Of a stretch of DNA of 45,352 bases, positions 8,076-18,359 are shown piece by piece. The DNA is from Lysobacterales bacterium. GTDB lineage: Bacteria; Pseudomonadota; Gammaproteobacteria; Xanthomonadales; Rhodanobacteraceae. The stretch lies in the NCBI GenBank assembly GCA_017302215.1, contig JAFLDX010000006.1, positions 1 to 45,352 on the forward strand. Direction: 5' to 3'. The first letter of the stretch is position 1, and every line of letters starts with the position of its first letter. A program made the translations under genes and the position numbers. A model generated the notes under the pieces. It worked only from the letters and a program-made list of their open reading frames with translations, was not told where the DNA came from and searched no databases.

Positions 8076-10667
8076 TCAGGCCGCCACGGTATCGGCCTGC
8101 GAACGGAACTCTTCGATCTGGTCGAAGTTCATGTAGCGGTAGATCTTCTCCCCGTTCGCGTTGATCACGCCGATGTCGGCCATGTACTCGTCGCGGGTCG
8201 GGATGCGGCCGAGGCGCGAACAGATTGCCGCGAGCTCCGCCGAGCCGAGATAGACGTTGGTGTTGCGGCCCAGTCGGTTCGGAAAGTTGCGCGTGCTCGT
8301 GCTCATCGCCGTGGCGCCTTCGCGGATCTGCGCCTGGTTGCCCATGCACAGCGAACAACCCGGCATTTCCATGCGCGCGCCGGCGGTGCCGAAGGTGCCG
8401 TAATGGCCTTCCTCGGTCAGCCGGGCGGCATCCATGCGCGTCGGGGGAGCCACCCACAGGCGCGTCGGGATGTCGCGCTTGCCCTCGAGGAGCTTCGCGG
8501 CGGCCCGGAAGTGGCCGATGTTCGTCATGCACGAGCCGATGAACACCTCGTCGATCTTGGCGCCGGCCACGTCGGAGAGTGTCTTCGCATCGTCCGGGTC
8601 GTTCGGGCAGCACACGATCGGCTCGACGATGTCGGCGAGGTCGATCTCGATCACGGCGGCATACTCGGCATCGGCGTCCGGCTCGAGGAGCTTCGGATCG
8701 GCGAGCCACTCCTCCATCTTGCGAATGCGGCGCGCGAGCGACCGCGGGTCCTTGTAACCCTCGGCGATCATCCACTTGAGCAGGGTGACGTTCGAGGTGA
8801 TGTATTCGATGATCGGAGCCTTGTCCAGGCGCACCGTGCAACCGGCCGCCGAGCGCTCGGCCGAGGCGTCGGCCAGTTCGAACGCCTGCTCGATCTTGAG
8901 GTTCGGCAAGCCTTCGATCTCGAGGATGCGTCCCGAGAAGATGTTCTTCTTGCCCTGCTTCTCGACGGTCAGCAGGCCGGCCTTGATCGCATACAGCGGG
9001 ATCGCGTGGACGAGGTCGCGCAGGGTCACCCCGGGCTGCAGGCTGCCCTTGAACCGCACCAGCACCGATTCGGGCATGTCGAGCGGCATCACGCCGGTCG
9101 CCGCGGCGAACGCGACGAGACCCGAGCCGGCCGGGAACGAGATGCCGATCGGGAAGCGCGTGTGCGAATCGCCGCCGGTGCCGACCGTGTCGGGTAGCAG
9201 CATGCGGTTGAGCCAGCTGTGGATGATGCCATCGCCCGGACGCAGCGAGATGCCGCCGCGCGTCGAGATGAAATCCGGCAGGGTGTGGTGGGTCTTGACG
9301 TCGACCGGCTTCGGATAGGCCGCGGTGTGGCAAAACGACTGCATGACGAGATCCGCACTGAAGCCGAGGCAGGCGAGGTCCTTGAGTTCGTCGCGCGTCA
9401 TCGGGCCGGTGGTGTCCTGCGATCCGACCGAGGTCATCTTCGGTTCGCAATAGGTTCCGGGCCGCACGCCCTTCCCTTCCGGCAGTCCGCAGGCGCGACC
9501 GACCATCTTCTGCGCGAGCGTGTAGCCGTTGCCGCTGTCGGTCGGCTGCTGTGGCAGCCGAAACAGCGTCGATGGCGGCAAACCGAGCGCCTCGCGGGCC
9601 TTGGCGGTGAGGCCACGACCGACGATCAACGGAATGCGGCCACCGGCGCGCACCTCGTCGAACAGCACGTCGGACTTGACCTGGAACTCGGCGATGACGC
9701 GGCCGTCCTTGAGCGCCCTGCCCTCGTACGGACGCAGTTCGACGACATCGCCCTGGTTCATCTGCGAAACGTCGAGCTCGATCGGCAGCGCCCCGGCATC
9801 TTCCATCGTGTTGTAGAAGATCGGTGCGATCTTGCTGCCGAGGCAGACACCACCGAAGCGCTTGTTGGGGATGTACGGAATATCCTCGCCGGTCCACCAC
9901 AGCACCGAGTTGGTCGCCGACTTGCGCGACGAGCCGGTGCCGACCACGTCGCCGACGTAGGCGACGAGGTGTCCTTTCGACTTGAGGTCGAGGATGGCCT
10001 GGATCGGTCCGCGCTTGCCGTCTTCCTCCGGCTCGAAGGGTGCGGCGTCACGCTTGTTCTTCAGCATGGCCAGCGCGTGCAACGGGATGTCGGGACGCGT
10101 GGTCGCGTCGGGCGCCGGCGAAAGATCGTCGGTATTGGTCTCGCCCGGCACCTTGAACACGGTGATGTTCAGGCTCTGCGGGACCTCCGCACGCGTGGTG
10201 AACCATTCGGCGTCCGCCCAGCTCTGCAGTACGGCCTTCGCGTTCGCATTGCCCTTCTCGGCCTTCTCCTGCACGTCATGGAACGCATCGAACATCAACA
10301 GCGTGTGCTTGAGCGCACCGGCGGCGACCGCACCGACCTCGGCATCGTCGAGCAGTTCGACCAGCGGGTGGATGTTGTAGCCACCGAGCATCGTGCCGAG
10401 CAGTTCGGTCGCGCGGGCGCGTCCGATCAGCGCGTTCTTCTCGGTGCCGAAGGCGAGCGCCGCGAGATACGAGGCCTTGACCTTGGCCGCATCGTCGACA
10501 CCGGCCGGCACCCGATTCGTGACGAGATCGACGAGGAAGGCTTCCTCGCCGGCCGGCGGCGCCTTGAGCAGTTCGATGACGGCGGCGGTCTGCTGCGCGG
10601 TCAGCGGCAGCGGCGGGATGCCCAGCGCAGCGCGCTCGGCGACGTGGTGGCGATAGGCTTCCAACAT
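8076..10667 (-). CDS. acnB: Bifunctional aconitate hydratase B / 2-methylisocitrate dehydratase
   Basis: An 863-residue TCA-cycle aconitase of the B type: N-terminal HEAT-like domain ([29 protein letters not shown]), then the swivel and catalytic domains. The 4Fe-4S ligands are Cys713 (GSCMTNIGH), Cys771 and Cys774 (CSLCMGN), against 710, 769 and 772 in E. coli. The ATG at 10667 is preferred over the one at 10676 because GGAG lies nine bases before the former and directly abuts the latter. Only 28 bases separate it from the vapC stop, leaving little room for its own promoter, so acnB is probably expressed at least partly as the third gene of the toxin-antitoxin transcript. In enterobacteria AcnB without its cluster binds mRNA; whether that holds here is unknown. 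Confidence 0.97.
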   Translation of the reverse strand: MLEAYRHHVAERAALGIPPLPLTAQQTAAVIELLKAPPAGEEAFLVDLVTNRVPAGVDDAAKVKASYLAALAFGTEKNALIGRARATELLGTMLGGYNIHPLVELLDDAEVGAVAAGALKHTLLMFDAFHDVQEKAEKGNANAKAVLQSWADAEWFTTRAEVPQSLNITVFKVPGETNTDDLSPAPDATTRPDIPLHALAMLKNKRDAAPFEPEEDGKRGPIQAILDLKSKGHLVAYVGDVVGTGSSRKSATNSVLWWTGEDIPYIPNKRFGGVCLGSKIAPIFYNTMEDAGALPIELDVSQMNQGDVVELRPYEGRALKDGRVIAEFQVKSDVLFDEVRAGGRIPLIVGRGLTAKAREALGLPPSTLFRLPQQPTDSGNGYTLAQKMVGRACGLPEGKGVRPGTYCEPKMTSVGSQDTTGPMTRDELKDLACLGFSADLVMQSFCHTAAYPKPVDVKTHHTLPDFISTRGGISLRPGDGIIHSWLNRMLLPDTVGTGGDSHTRFPIGISFPAGSGLVAFAAATGVMPLDMPESVLVRFKGSLQPGVTLRDLVHAIPLYAIKAGLLTVEKQGKKNIFSGRILEIEGLPNLKIEQAFELADASAERSAAGCTVRLDKAPIIEYITSNVTLLKWMIAEGYKDPRSLARRIRKMEEWLADPKLLEPDADAEYAAVIEIDLADIVEPIVCCPNDPDDAKTLSDVAGAKIDEVFIGSCMTNIGHFRAAAKLLEGKRDIPTRLWVAPPTRMDAARLTEEGHYGTFGTAGARMEMPGCSLCMGNQAQIREGATAMSTSTRNFPNRLGRNTNVYLGSAELAAICSRLGRIPTRDEYMADIGVINANGEKIYRYMNFDQIEEFRSQADTVAA

Positions 10668-10695
10668 GGGTGGCATCTCCGGAAAGAGCGGAAAA

Positions 10696-11133
10696 TCAAC
10701 GGGAATCGGCGAGCGGCTTCGGCACGATCAACTTCAAGCCCTTGAAGTAGTCGCGGAAGAAACCGGCATCGCGCGTGATCAGAGCGCTGCACTGCAGGAG
10801 CGCGTGCGCGCCGACGATGAAATCGGGGACGGTTCGCGGCAACGGCCCGGCCTGCCCGGCCGTTCGGCGGCGTTCCTTGTAGCGCCGCTGCATTTCGCCC
10901 GCACGGATCGCGGCACGGCGCTCGACCGGCAGGTAACCCATGCCCATTTCCTCGACGACATCCATGATGTCGGCGCCGTGGCCGAGTCCTGCGGTGATCT
11001 CGCTGACGACCACGTCGCAAAGGACGACGGGCCCGCGCGCGAGTGCCTCGCGCACGCATTGCTCGGCCGCGTCGGCCATGCCTGCATCGTCGCCGAGCAG
11101 GTCGATGAGGACGGAAGAATCGATCGCTATCAC
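10696..11133 (-). CDS. vapC: PIN-domain ribonuclease toxin, VapC type
   Basis: A 145-residue PIN-domain protein. Acidic metal-binding residues appear in order: Asp5 ([13 protein letters not shown]), the Glu of [10 protein letters not shown], the Asp of [10 protein letters not shown] and the Asp of [12 protein letters not shown]. This fits the family signature of Mg-dependent endoribonucleases, which in characterised VapC toxins cut tRNA or rRNA. The start is a GTG that overlaps the antitoxin stop by four bases (GTGA), the typical arrangement for translational coupling. acnB begins 28 bases after its stop. The RNA target is not predictable from sequence. Confidence 0.9.
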   Translation of the reverse strand: MIAIDSSVLIDLLGDDAGMADAAEQCVREALARGPVVLCDVVVSEITAGLGHGADIMDVVEEMGMGYLPVERRAAIRAGEMQRRYKERRRTAGQAGPLPRTVPDFIVGAHALLQCSALITRDAGFFRDYFKGLKLIVPKPLADSR

Positions 11134-11375
11134 GGCTCGACCGGATCGCCCGGTGCGCGTCCGCGCAGTTCGCGCATGATGTCGTCGGTCGTCACACCGG
11201 CCGGCAGCTTGAAGCGTCCGCGCGCCCGCGAGATCGCATCATCGACGTTCTTGCGCAGGATGATGCGCCCGCCCTCGAGTTCGACCTTGAGGGTGGAACC
11301 CTTGACCAGGCCGAGCGCGTCGCGCACAGCCTTCGGAAGGGTGATCTGGCCACGCTCGGCGACCGTCGCTTCCAT
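11130..11375 (-). CDS. vapB: AbrB/MazE-fold antitoxin of the VapBC pair
   Basis: An 81-residue protein. Residues 1-45 form a swapped-hairpin AbrB (SpoVT/MazE) DNA-binding domain (MEATVAERGQITLPKAVRDA, GSTLKVELEGGRIILRK). The C-terminal tail (DAISRARGRFKLPAGVTTDDIMRELRG) is the kind of segment that blocks a PIN active site. I chose the ATG at 11375, which is preceded by AGAGGA; a longer frame to 11501 would run through the promoter. As in other such modules, the antitoxin probably represses its own operon through the inverted repeat at 11391-11427. Confidence 0.9.
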   Translation of the reverse strand: MEATVAERGQITLPKAVRDALGLVKGSTLKVELEGGRIILRKNVDDAISRARGRFKLPAGVTTDDIMRELRGRAPGDPVEP

Positions 11376-11390
11376 TGGTGCGTCCTCTTG

Positions 11391-11427
11391 AGTATGCGAA
11401 CATTGTACATACTTTGTTTCGCATACT
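11391..11427 (-). promoter_or_regulatory. vapBC promoter with 10-bp-arm inverted repeat operator
   Basis: AGTATGCGAA (11391-11400) and TTCGCATACT (11418-11427) form a perfect inverted repeat with a 17-base spacer. Read on the minus strand, a -10-like TACAAT lies in the spacer at 11402-11407, and the vapB ATG is 15 bases beyond the proximal arm. An additional GTATG sits between the arms. The -35 region is weak. Operator arms flanking the -10 fit autorepression by VapB or the VapBC complex. Confidence 0.65.
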
Positions 11428-11578
11428 TCCACCGGTGCGGGCCAATCCGGCTTGGCCCGGAAGTGCTCGGACCTGCCTGCGGTTCGAGGTATTCGTCGCA
11501 AGCGCGGATAATGGCCAACGCAACCGCGGTCAGCGGACCCGAGTCGGCGCCACCGAACACAGCCACAGGAGCCACCCC

Positions 11579-14350
<2,772 letters not shown>

Positions 14351-14361
14351 TGCGGACCACC

Positions 14362-14384
14362 GCCCCGGGCCGAGCGCCCGGGGC
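14362..14384. terminator. Bidirectional hairpin terminator between acnA and a convergent gene
   Basis: A perfect 9-bp stem (GCCCCGGGC / GCCCGGGGC) with a 5-base loop (CGAGC) lies 11 bases after the acnA stop and 6 bases from the stop of the convergent lipoprotein gene. Only a short T-rich run (ATGGTTTC) follows on the plus strand. Confidence 0.65.
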
Positions 14385-14390
14385 ATGGTT

Positions 14391-14834
14391 TCAGAATGCC
14401 CGTTCCCACTGCGCATTGAAGCAGCGCCATTGGCCACCGGTTTCTCGCCAGCCGCTGGTCACCCGGTACACAGCCCCGCGTTCTGGCAGCCAGCGCGCAT
14501 TTCCGCCGGTGAACGTCGCGGTGACGCTCACGGTCATGCGATCGAGCGTGCGCTCGAACTCGAGCGGCCCGGTGACGATGCCGATGCGTTCGTTGGCAAG
14601 CACCTGGGCACGCAGCAGGTTGTGCAGGGCCTCGCGATCGACACCGCCGTCGGATCCGGTGAAATCCTCGCTGACATGGCGCATGAAATCGCCCGGGCGA
14701 GCCTCCTCGAGCGCAGTTTGCATGTCGGCGATCGCGACGCGGATACGCTCCTCGTCGGGCGGCCGGCTGCAGGCGACCGCGAGCATGGCGCCGACGATGA
14801 CGATGACGATGGCTGCCCACGACTTGGCCGGCAT
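14391..14834 (-). CDS. Small putative lipoprotein, NTF2-like
   Basis: A 147-residue protein with an N-terminal hydrophobic segment (residues 8-21) ending in LAVACS, which resembles a lipobox with Cys22 as the modified residue; position -3 is Ala rather than the preferred Leu/Val/Ile, so lipidation is likely but not certain. The rest starts with a helix (EERIRVAIADMQTALEEARPGDFMRHVSEDFTG), followed by strands ending in GGQWRCFNAQWERAF. This helix-then-sheet pattern resembles NTF2-like/SnoaL proteins. Function unknown. The start at 14834 has AGGA six bases upstream. It is convergent with acnA and divergent from rpfB, inside the rpf neighbourhood. Confidence 0.8.
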   Translation of the reverse strand: MPAKSWAAIVIVIVGAMLAVACSRPPDEERIRVAIADMQTALEEARPGDFMRHVSEDFTGSDGGVDREALHNLLRAQVLANERIGIVTGPLEFERTLDRMTVSVTATFTGGNARWLPERGAVYRVTSGWRETGGQWRCFNAQWERAF

Positions 14835-14853
14835 GCAGGGTCCTGGCTATCCC

Positions 14854-14901
14854 ACGCGAACCCTCGCATGGGCTGACGCGGCCCGCAAGCCGGGTTCGCG
14901 T
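14854..14901. promoter_or_regulatory. 10-bp inverted repeat between divergent lipoprotein gene and rpfB
   Basis: ACGCGAACCC (14854-14863) and GGGTTCGCGT (14892-14901) are perfect inverted copies separated by 28 bases. It could be a protein-binding site or a stem in the leader of either gene. No promoter could be assigned with confidence. Confidence 0.35.
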
Positions 14902-15014
14902 TGCGCTGCGCCTTGCCGCCCATTCGCGCACTGTGCTGCAATCGGGCCGATACGCGACGGTATGGCGCGGCCGGTCGGCGCGCGTGCCAAGTCCCGCGGC
15001 TCGCGGAGGAATCC

Positions 15015-16715
15015 ATGTCAGGCAACAACGATCGACCGTGGCTGGCCTACTACCCGAAGGGAGTCGCCGCTGAAATCGACCTCAACGAATTCGCCTCGAT
15101 CGCCAACCTGCTCGAAACCTGTTTCGACCGCTTCCGGCACCGGCCGGCCTTCTCGAACATGGGCCGGACGCTCAGTTACGGCGACCTCGACGAACTGAGC
15201 CGTCGCTTCGCCTCGTATCTCGTCAACGACCTCAAGCTCGCCAAGGGCGACCGCGTCGCGATGATGATGCCGAACGTGCTGCAGTACCCGATTGCGATCT
15301 GCGGGGCACTGCGTGCCGGGCTCACCGTCGTCAACACGAACCCGATGTACACGGCACGCGAGCTCAAGCACCAGCTCGACGATTCGGGCGCGAGCGTGCT
15401 GATCGTGCTCGACAACTTCGCCCATGTCGCCGCCGGCGTCGTCGGCAGCACGCAGGTCAGGCAGGTCGTCACGACCGGCCTCGGCGACCTGCTCGGATTC
15501 CCGAAGGCGCAGATCACGAACTTCGTCGTGCGCCACGTCAAGAAGATGGTGCCGGAGTACTCGATTCCTTCTGCCATCCGATTCAACGACACTCTCGAAC
15601 GGGGGCGTCGCGCCGCCCTGCCGAAGACGAACGTAGGCCCCGAGGACATCGCGTTCCTCCAATACACCGGCGGAACGACGGGCGTCGCCAAGGGCGCGAT
15701 GCTCACCCACCGCAACATGATCGCCAACATGCAGCAGGCCTCGGCCTGGATCGGCGGCGACATGCGCGAAGGCGAGGAAGTCATCGTCACCGCATTGCCG
15801 CTCTACCACATCTTCGCGCTGACGGCGAACTGCCTGACCTTCATGAAGATCGGCGGCCACAACCACCTGATCACGAACCCGCGCGACATGAAGGGCTTCG
15901 TCGCGGAACTCGGCAAGGTGCGCTATACCAGCCTCACCGGCGTCAACACGCTCTTCAACGGGCTGTTGAACACGCCCGGCTTCGACCAGCTCGACTTCTC
16001 CAACCTGCGCATGACCCTCGGTGGCGGCATGGCCGTGCAGCGTGCGGTAGCCGAGCGCTGGAAGAAGGTCACCGGATGCACGCTCGCCGAGGCGTACGGG
16101 CTCACCGAGACCTCGCCCGCGGTATGCATCAACCCTCTCGACCTCAGCGAGTACAACGGCTCGATCGGTTTGCCCGTGCCCTCGACCGAGGTGTCGGTCC
16201 AGGACGATGACGGCAACCTCCTCGCGGTCGGCGGCGTCGGCGAGCTCTGCGTGCGCGGGCCTCAGGTCATGAAAGGCTATTGGAACAGGCCCGAGGAAAC
16301 CGCCAAGGTCATCGATGCGTCCGGCTGGCTGCATACCGGCGACATCGCGCGCATGGACGAGCGCGGATTCTTCTATATCGTCGACCGCAAAAAGGACATG
16401 ATCCTCGTTTCCGGATTCAACGTGTATCCGAACGAGATCGAGGATGTCGTCGCCCTGTTGCCGGGCGTGCTGGAAGTCGCCGCGATCGGCGTGCCGGACG
16501 AAAAATCCGGCGAGGCCGTCAAGTTGGTCGTCGTGAAGAAGGACCCTTCGCTGACCGCCGACGACATCCGCACGCACTGCCGCAACGAGCTGACGGGCTA
16601 CAAGCAGCCCCGCTACATCGAGTTCCGCGACTCGCTGCCGAAGACCAATGTCGGGAAGATCCTGCGCCGCGAGCTTCGTGAAGCCGCCGCCGCTCCGGCA
16701 TCGGAGACGGCCTGA
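15015..16715 (+). CDS. rpfB: Long-chain fatty acyl-CoA ligase RpfB (FadD-like)
   Basis: A 566-residue AMP-forming acyl-CoA synthetase. Motifs: the ATP/AMP P-loop YTGGTTGVAKGAMLTHRN; EAYGLTETSP; the FadD-type signature GWLHTGDIARMDERGFFYIV followed by DRKKDMILVSGFNVYPNEIE; and the C-terminal Lys region PKTNVGKILRREL. In Xanthomonas RpfB activates free fatty acids and is needed for DSF turnover rather than synthesis. Position next to rpfF and sequence type support that name; an ordinary fadD role in beta-oxidation is equally possible and not exclusive. The ATG at 15015 is preceded by GGAGGA. It converges with the PilZ gene (16 bases between stops). Confidence 0.93.
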   Translation: MSGNNDRPWLAYYPKGVAAEIDLNEFASIANLLETCFDRFRHRPAFSNMGRTLSYGDLDELSRRFASYLVNDLKLAKGDRVAMMMPNVLQYPIAICGALRAGLTVVNTNPMYTARELKHQLDDSGASVLIVLDNFAHVAAGVVGSTQVRQVVTTGLGDLLGFPKAQITNFVVRHVKKMVPEYSIPSAIRFNDTLERGRRAALPKTNVGPEDIAFLQYTGGTTGVAKGAMLTHRNMIANMQQASAWIGGDMREGEEVIVTALPLYHIFALTANCLTFMKIGGHNHLITNPRDMKGFVAELGKVRYTSLTGVNTLFNGLLNTPGFDQLDFSNLRMTLGGGMAVQRAVAERWKKVTGCTLAEAYGLTETSPAVCINPLDLSEYNGSIGLPVPSTEVSVQDDDGNLLAVGGVGELCVRGPQVMKGYWNRPEETAKVIDASGWLHTGDIARMDERGFFYIVDRKKDMILVSGFNVYPNEIEDVVALLPGVLEVAAIGVPDEKSGEAVKLVVVKKDPSLTADDIRTHCRNELTGYKQPRYIEFRDSLPKTNVGKILRRELREAAAAPASETA

Positions 16716-16731
16716 AAGGCCGCGCGATTCC

Positions 16732-17088
16732 TCACTCTTCCGTCGGTCGCTCCACCTGGTCGGCGAAGCGGCCGAGCAGGGTCCACAGCGCGGCTTCCTT
16801 GCTCTCCGGTATGTGGGTGTAGGCAAAGCCCACGAACTGCGCAGTCACGCGCACCACCGATGCCTCGAGGTGGATATGCAGGTCGTCGCCGAGCAGGAGA
16901 TCGAGAGCGCAGGTATCGCCGGCGTTGCCGGTCCAGTCGTCGGGCCTCGAAACCAGGACGCCCGTGGCCGAGATGTTCTCGATCTCGGAGGTCCAGGCGT
17001 TCGCGCCCTTGCTGACCAGCACCATCGAGTGCATCGGAATGCGCGCATGGCGACTGCGTTGCGAATCGAACTCTTCGGGCATCGGCAT
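16732..17088 (-). CDS. PilZ-domain protein inside the rpf cluster
   Basis: A 118-residue single-domain PilZ protein, the usual size. The c-di-GMP-binding signatures are degenerate. The N-terminal Arg cluster is QRSRHARIP, giving R11, R13 and R16 but Ser at position 12 where the first Arg of RxxxR would sit. The second motif is NISATG (N38-x-S40-x-x-G43), with Asn for Asp. Binding is therefore plausible but uncertain. The beta-barrel continues through VLVSRPDDW and HLEASVVRVTAQFVGFAY, and a C-terminal helix is present. I chose the ATG at 17088 because GGAGG lies four bases upstream; 17082 and 17106 are alternatives. It is convergent with rpfB and divergent from rpfF. In Xanthomonas campestris RpfG acts on motility partly through PilZ proteins, which makes this position notable. 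Confidence 0.87.
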   Translation of the reverse strand: MPMPEEFDSQRSRHARIPMHSMVLVSKGANAWTSEIENISATGVLVSRPDDWTGNAGDTCALDLLLGDDLHIHLEASVVRVTAQFVGFAYTHIPESKEAALWTLLGRFADQVERPTEE

Positions 17089-17214
17089 CGCCCCTCCGGC
17101 GCGCATCCGTCCTGACCGGCAATAGTGCCGCGGCACGCCGCCGTTGTGAATCGAACGTTTCCTAAGCAAGCACTGAATGGCGTCACCTGAACGGTAACGG
17201 CGACACGAGCAAAG

Positions 17215-17278
17215 TGCGGAATTCATCACAAAATGCCGCTCGGGGCTTCCCGGCTGACTGTGAAAATTGGTTTAGACT
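17215..17278 (+). promoter_or_regulatory. Candidate Crp/Clp-type site and promoter upstream of rpfF
   Basis: TGCGG-N6-TCACA at 17215-17230 matches 8 of 10 positions of the Crp/Clp consensus TGTGA-N6-TCACA. A -10-like TAGACT lies at 17273-17278 with no good -35, which puts the site centre about 62 bases before the expected transcription start, the spacing of class I Crp promoters. The 297-base gap also has to serve the divergent PilZ gene. This rests on pattern only. Confidence 0.35.
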
Positions 17279-17385
17279 GACCGCGGTCGCCTGCGTGACC
17301 CAGGGGGAAACGCAGTAAAAATCAGCATTTGCCGCTCAATCCGAGCGATCCGGCGGGTGGCGCATCGTCCTCAAGGAATGCCCCC

Positions 17386-18321
17386 ATGACCGCCGTAGAA
17401 ATGCTCCGCCGTGACCAGGACTTCCGTCTGCTGCGCGCGGAGGAAGACGTCCTGACCAACAGCCACTGGTGCTTCATGCATGCGCGCCGTTTTCCGAAGG
17501 AAACCGGCTATCGTGCGTGCTTCTCGTCGCATCTGATCAAGGAAGTCCGCGAGTTCCAGAAGCGCACGGCCGACAAGCTGACAGCCAGCGCCAGCCGCGG
17601 CGAATCCCGCCTGGCGCACGTGGTGCTGGCATCGGATGCCGATGTCTTCAATCTCGGTGGGGATCTCGACCTTTTCTGCCGCCTGATCCGCGAACGCAAC
17701 CGCGAACACCTGCTGGCCTATGCGCGCCAGTGTGTCGAGGGCGTGCACGCGTTTCACGTGCACCTCAACCGGAACGCGCACTCGATCGCATTGGTCCAGG
17801 GTGACGCACTCGGCGGCGGCTTCGAAGCGGCCTTGTCGTGCCAGACGATCGTTGCCGAGGAGGGCGTCGGCATGGGCTTCCCCGAAGTCCTGTTCGACCT
17901 CTTTCCTGGCATGGGGGCCTACTCGTTCCTGTGCAAGCGCGTGAGCCCGAAGTTCGCCGAGGAAATGATGCTCGACGGAGCGGTTTATTCGAGCGAAGAG
18001 TTGCATCGCCTCGGCATCGTCGATGTGCTCGTGCCGCGCGGCGATGGCGTGCAGGCGGTCAACGACGTCATCCGCCGCAACCAGCGCATTTCGCATGCCC
18101 GCGGCGCGATGAACCGGGTGCGCGAGATCGCCCAGCCGGTCAGCCTGACCGAGCTCATGCAGGTGACCGAAATATGGGTCGACACGGCGCTGCAGCTCGG
18201 CGAGAAGTCGCTGCGCACCATGGAGCGCCTGGTTCGTGCGCAGGAAAAGCGGCCGGTCAACGTCGTTTCCGGCAGCGCCTCAGCCGAAACCGCGCCGGTT
18301 GCACGGCAGGTAGCTGGGTGA
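17386..18321 (+). CDS. rpfF: DSF synthase RpfF (crotonase-fold enoyl-CoA hydratase/thioesterase)
   Basis: A 311-residue crotonase-family protein closely matching Xanthomonas RpfF along its length: RACFSSHLIKEV, HVVLASDADVFNLGGDLDLF, HSIALVQGDALGGGFEAALSC, EEGVGMGFPEVLFDLFPGMG, TEIWVDTALQLGEKSLRTMERLV. The two catalytic glutamates are Glu147 and Glu167, 20 residues apart as Glu141 and Glu161 are in Xanthomonas. The enzyme dehydrates 3-hydroxyacyl-ACP to the cis-2 product and releases the free acid (cis-11-methyl-2-dodecenoic acid in Xanthomonas; exact chain here unknown). I chose the ATG at 17386, with AAGGA about eight bases upstream, over a TTG at 17329. The protein is about 20 residues longer than the 289-residue reference. 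It converges with rpfC, 38 bases away. Confidence 0.95.
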   Translation: MTAVEMLRRDQDFRLLRAEEDVLTNSHWCFMHARRFPKETGYRACFSSHLIKEVREFQKRTADKLTASASRGESRLAHVVLASDADVFNLGGDLDLFCRLIRERNREHLLAYARQCVEGVHAFHVHLNRNAHSIALVQGDALGGGFEAALSCQTIVAEEGVGMGFPEVLFDLFPGMGAYSFLCKRVSPKFAEEMMLDGAVYSSEELHRLGIVDVLVPRGDGVQAVNDVIRRNQRISHARGAMNRVREIAQPVSLTELMQVTEIWVDTALQLGEKSLRTMERLVRAQEKRPVNVVSGSASAETAPVARQVAG

Positions 18322-18359
18322 CTCGCGTGCCGCGCTGATCGACACGAGGTGGGGCCGCA

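Noticed and set aside
6747-9197. 816-codon open frame on the plus strand
   Set aside because: It runs antisense across the GGDEF-EAL and acnB genes, shows no domain and is Arg/Ala/Asp-rich. Such shadows are expected in high-GC DNA.
16704-16722. Terminator at the rpfB stop (CGGCC-TGAAA-GGCCG)
   Set aside because: Only a 5-bp stem without a T-run, overlapping the coding end; too weak.
17329-17385. TTG start for a longer RpfF
   Set aside because: The added 19 residues are Ser/Pro/Gly-rich and have no ribosome binding site. The ATG at 17386 has AAGGA at good spacing and matches the family start.
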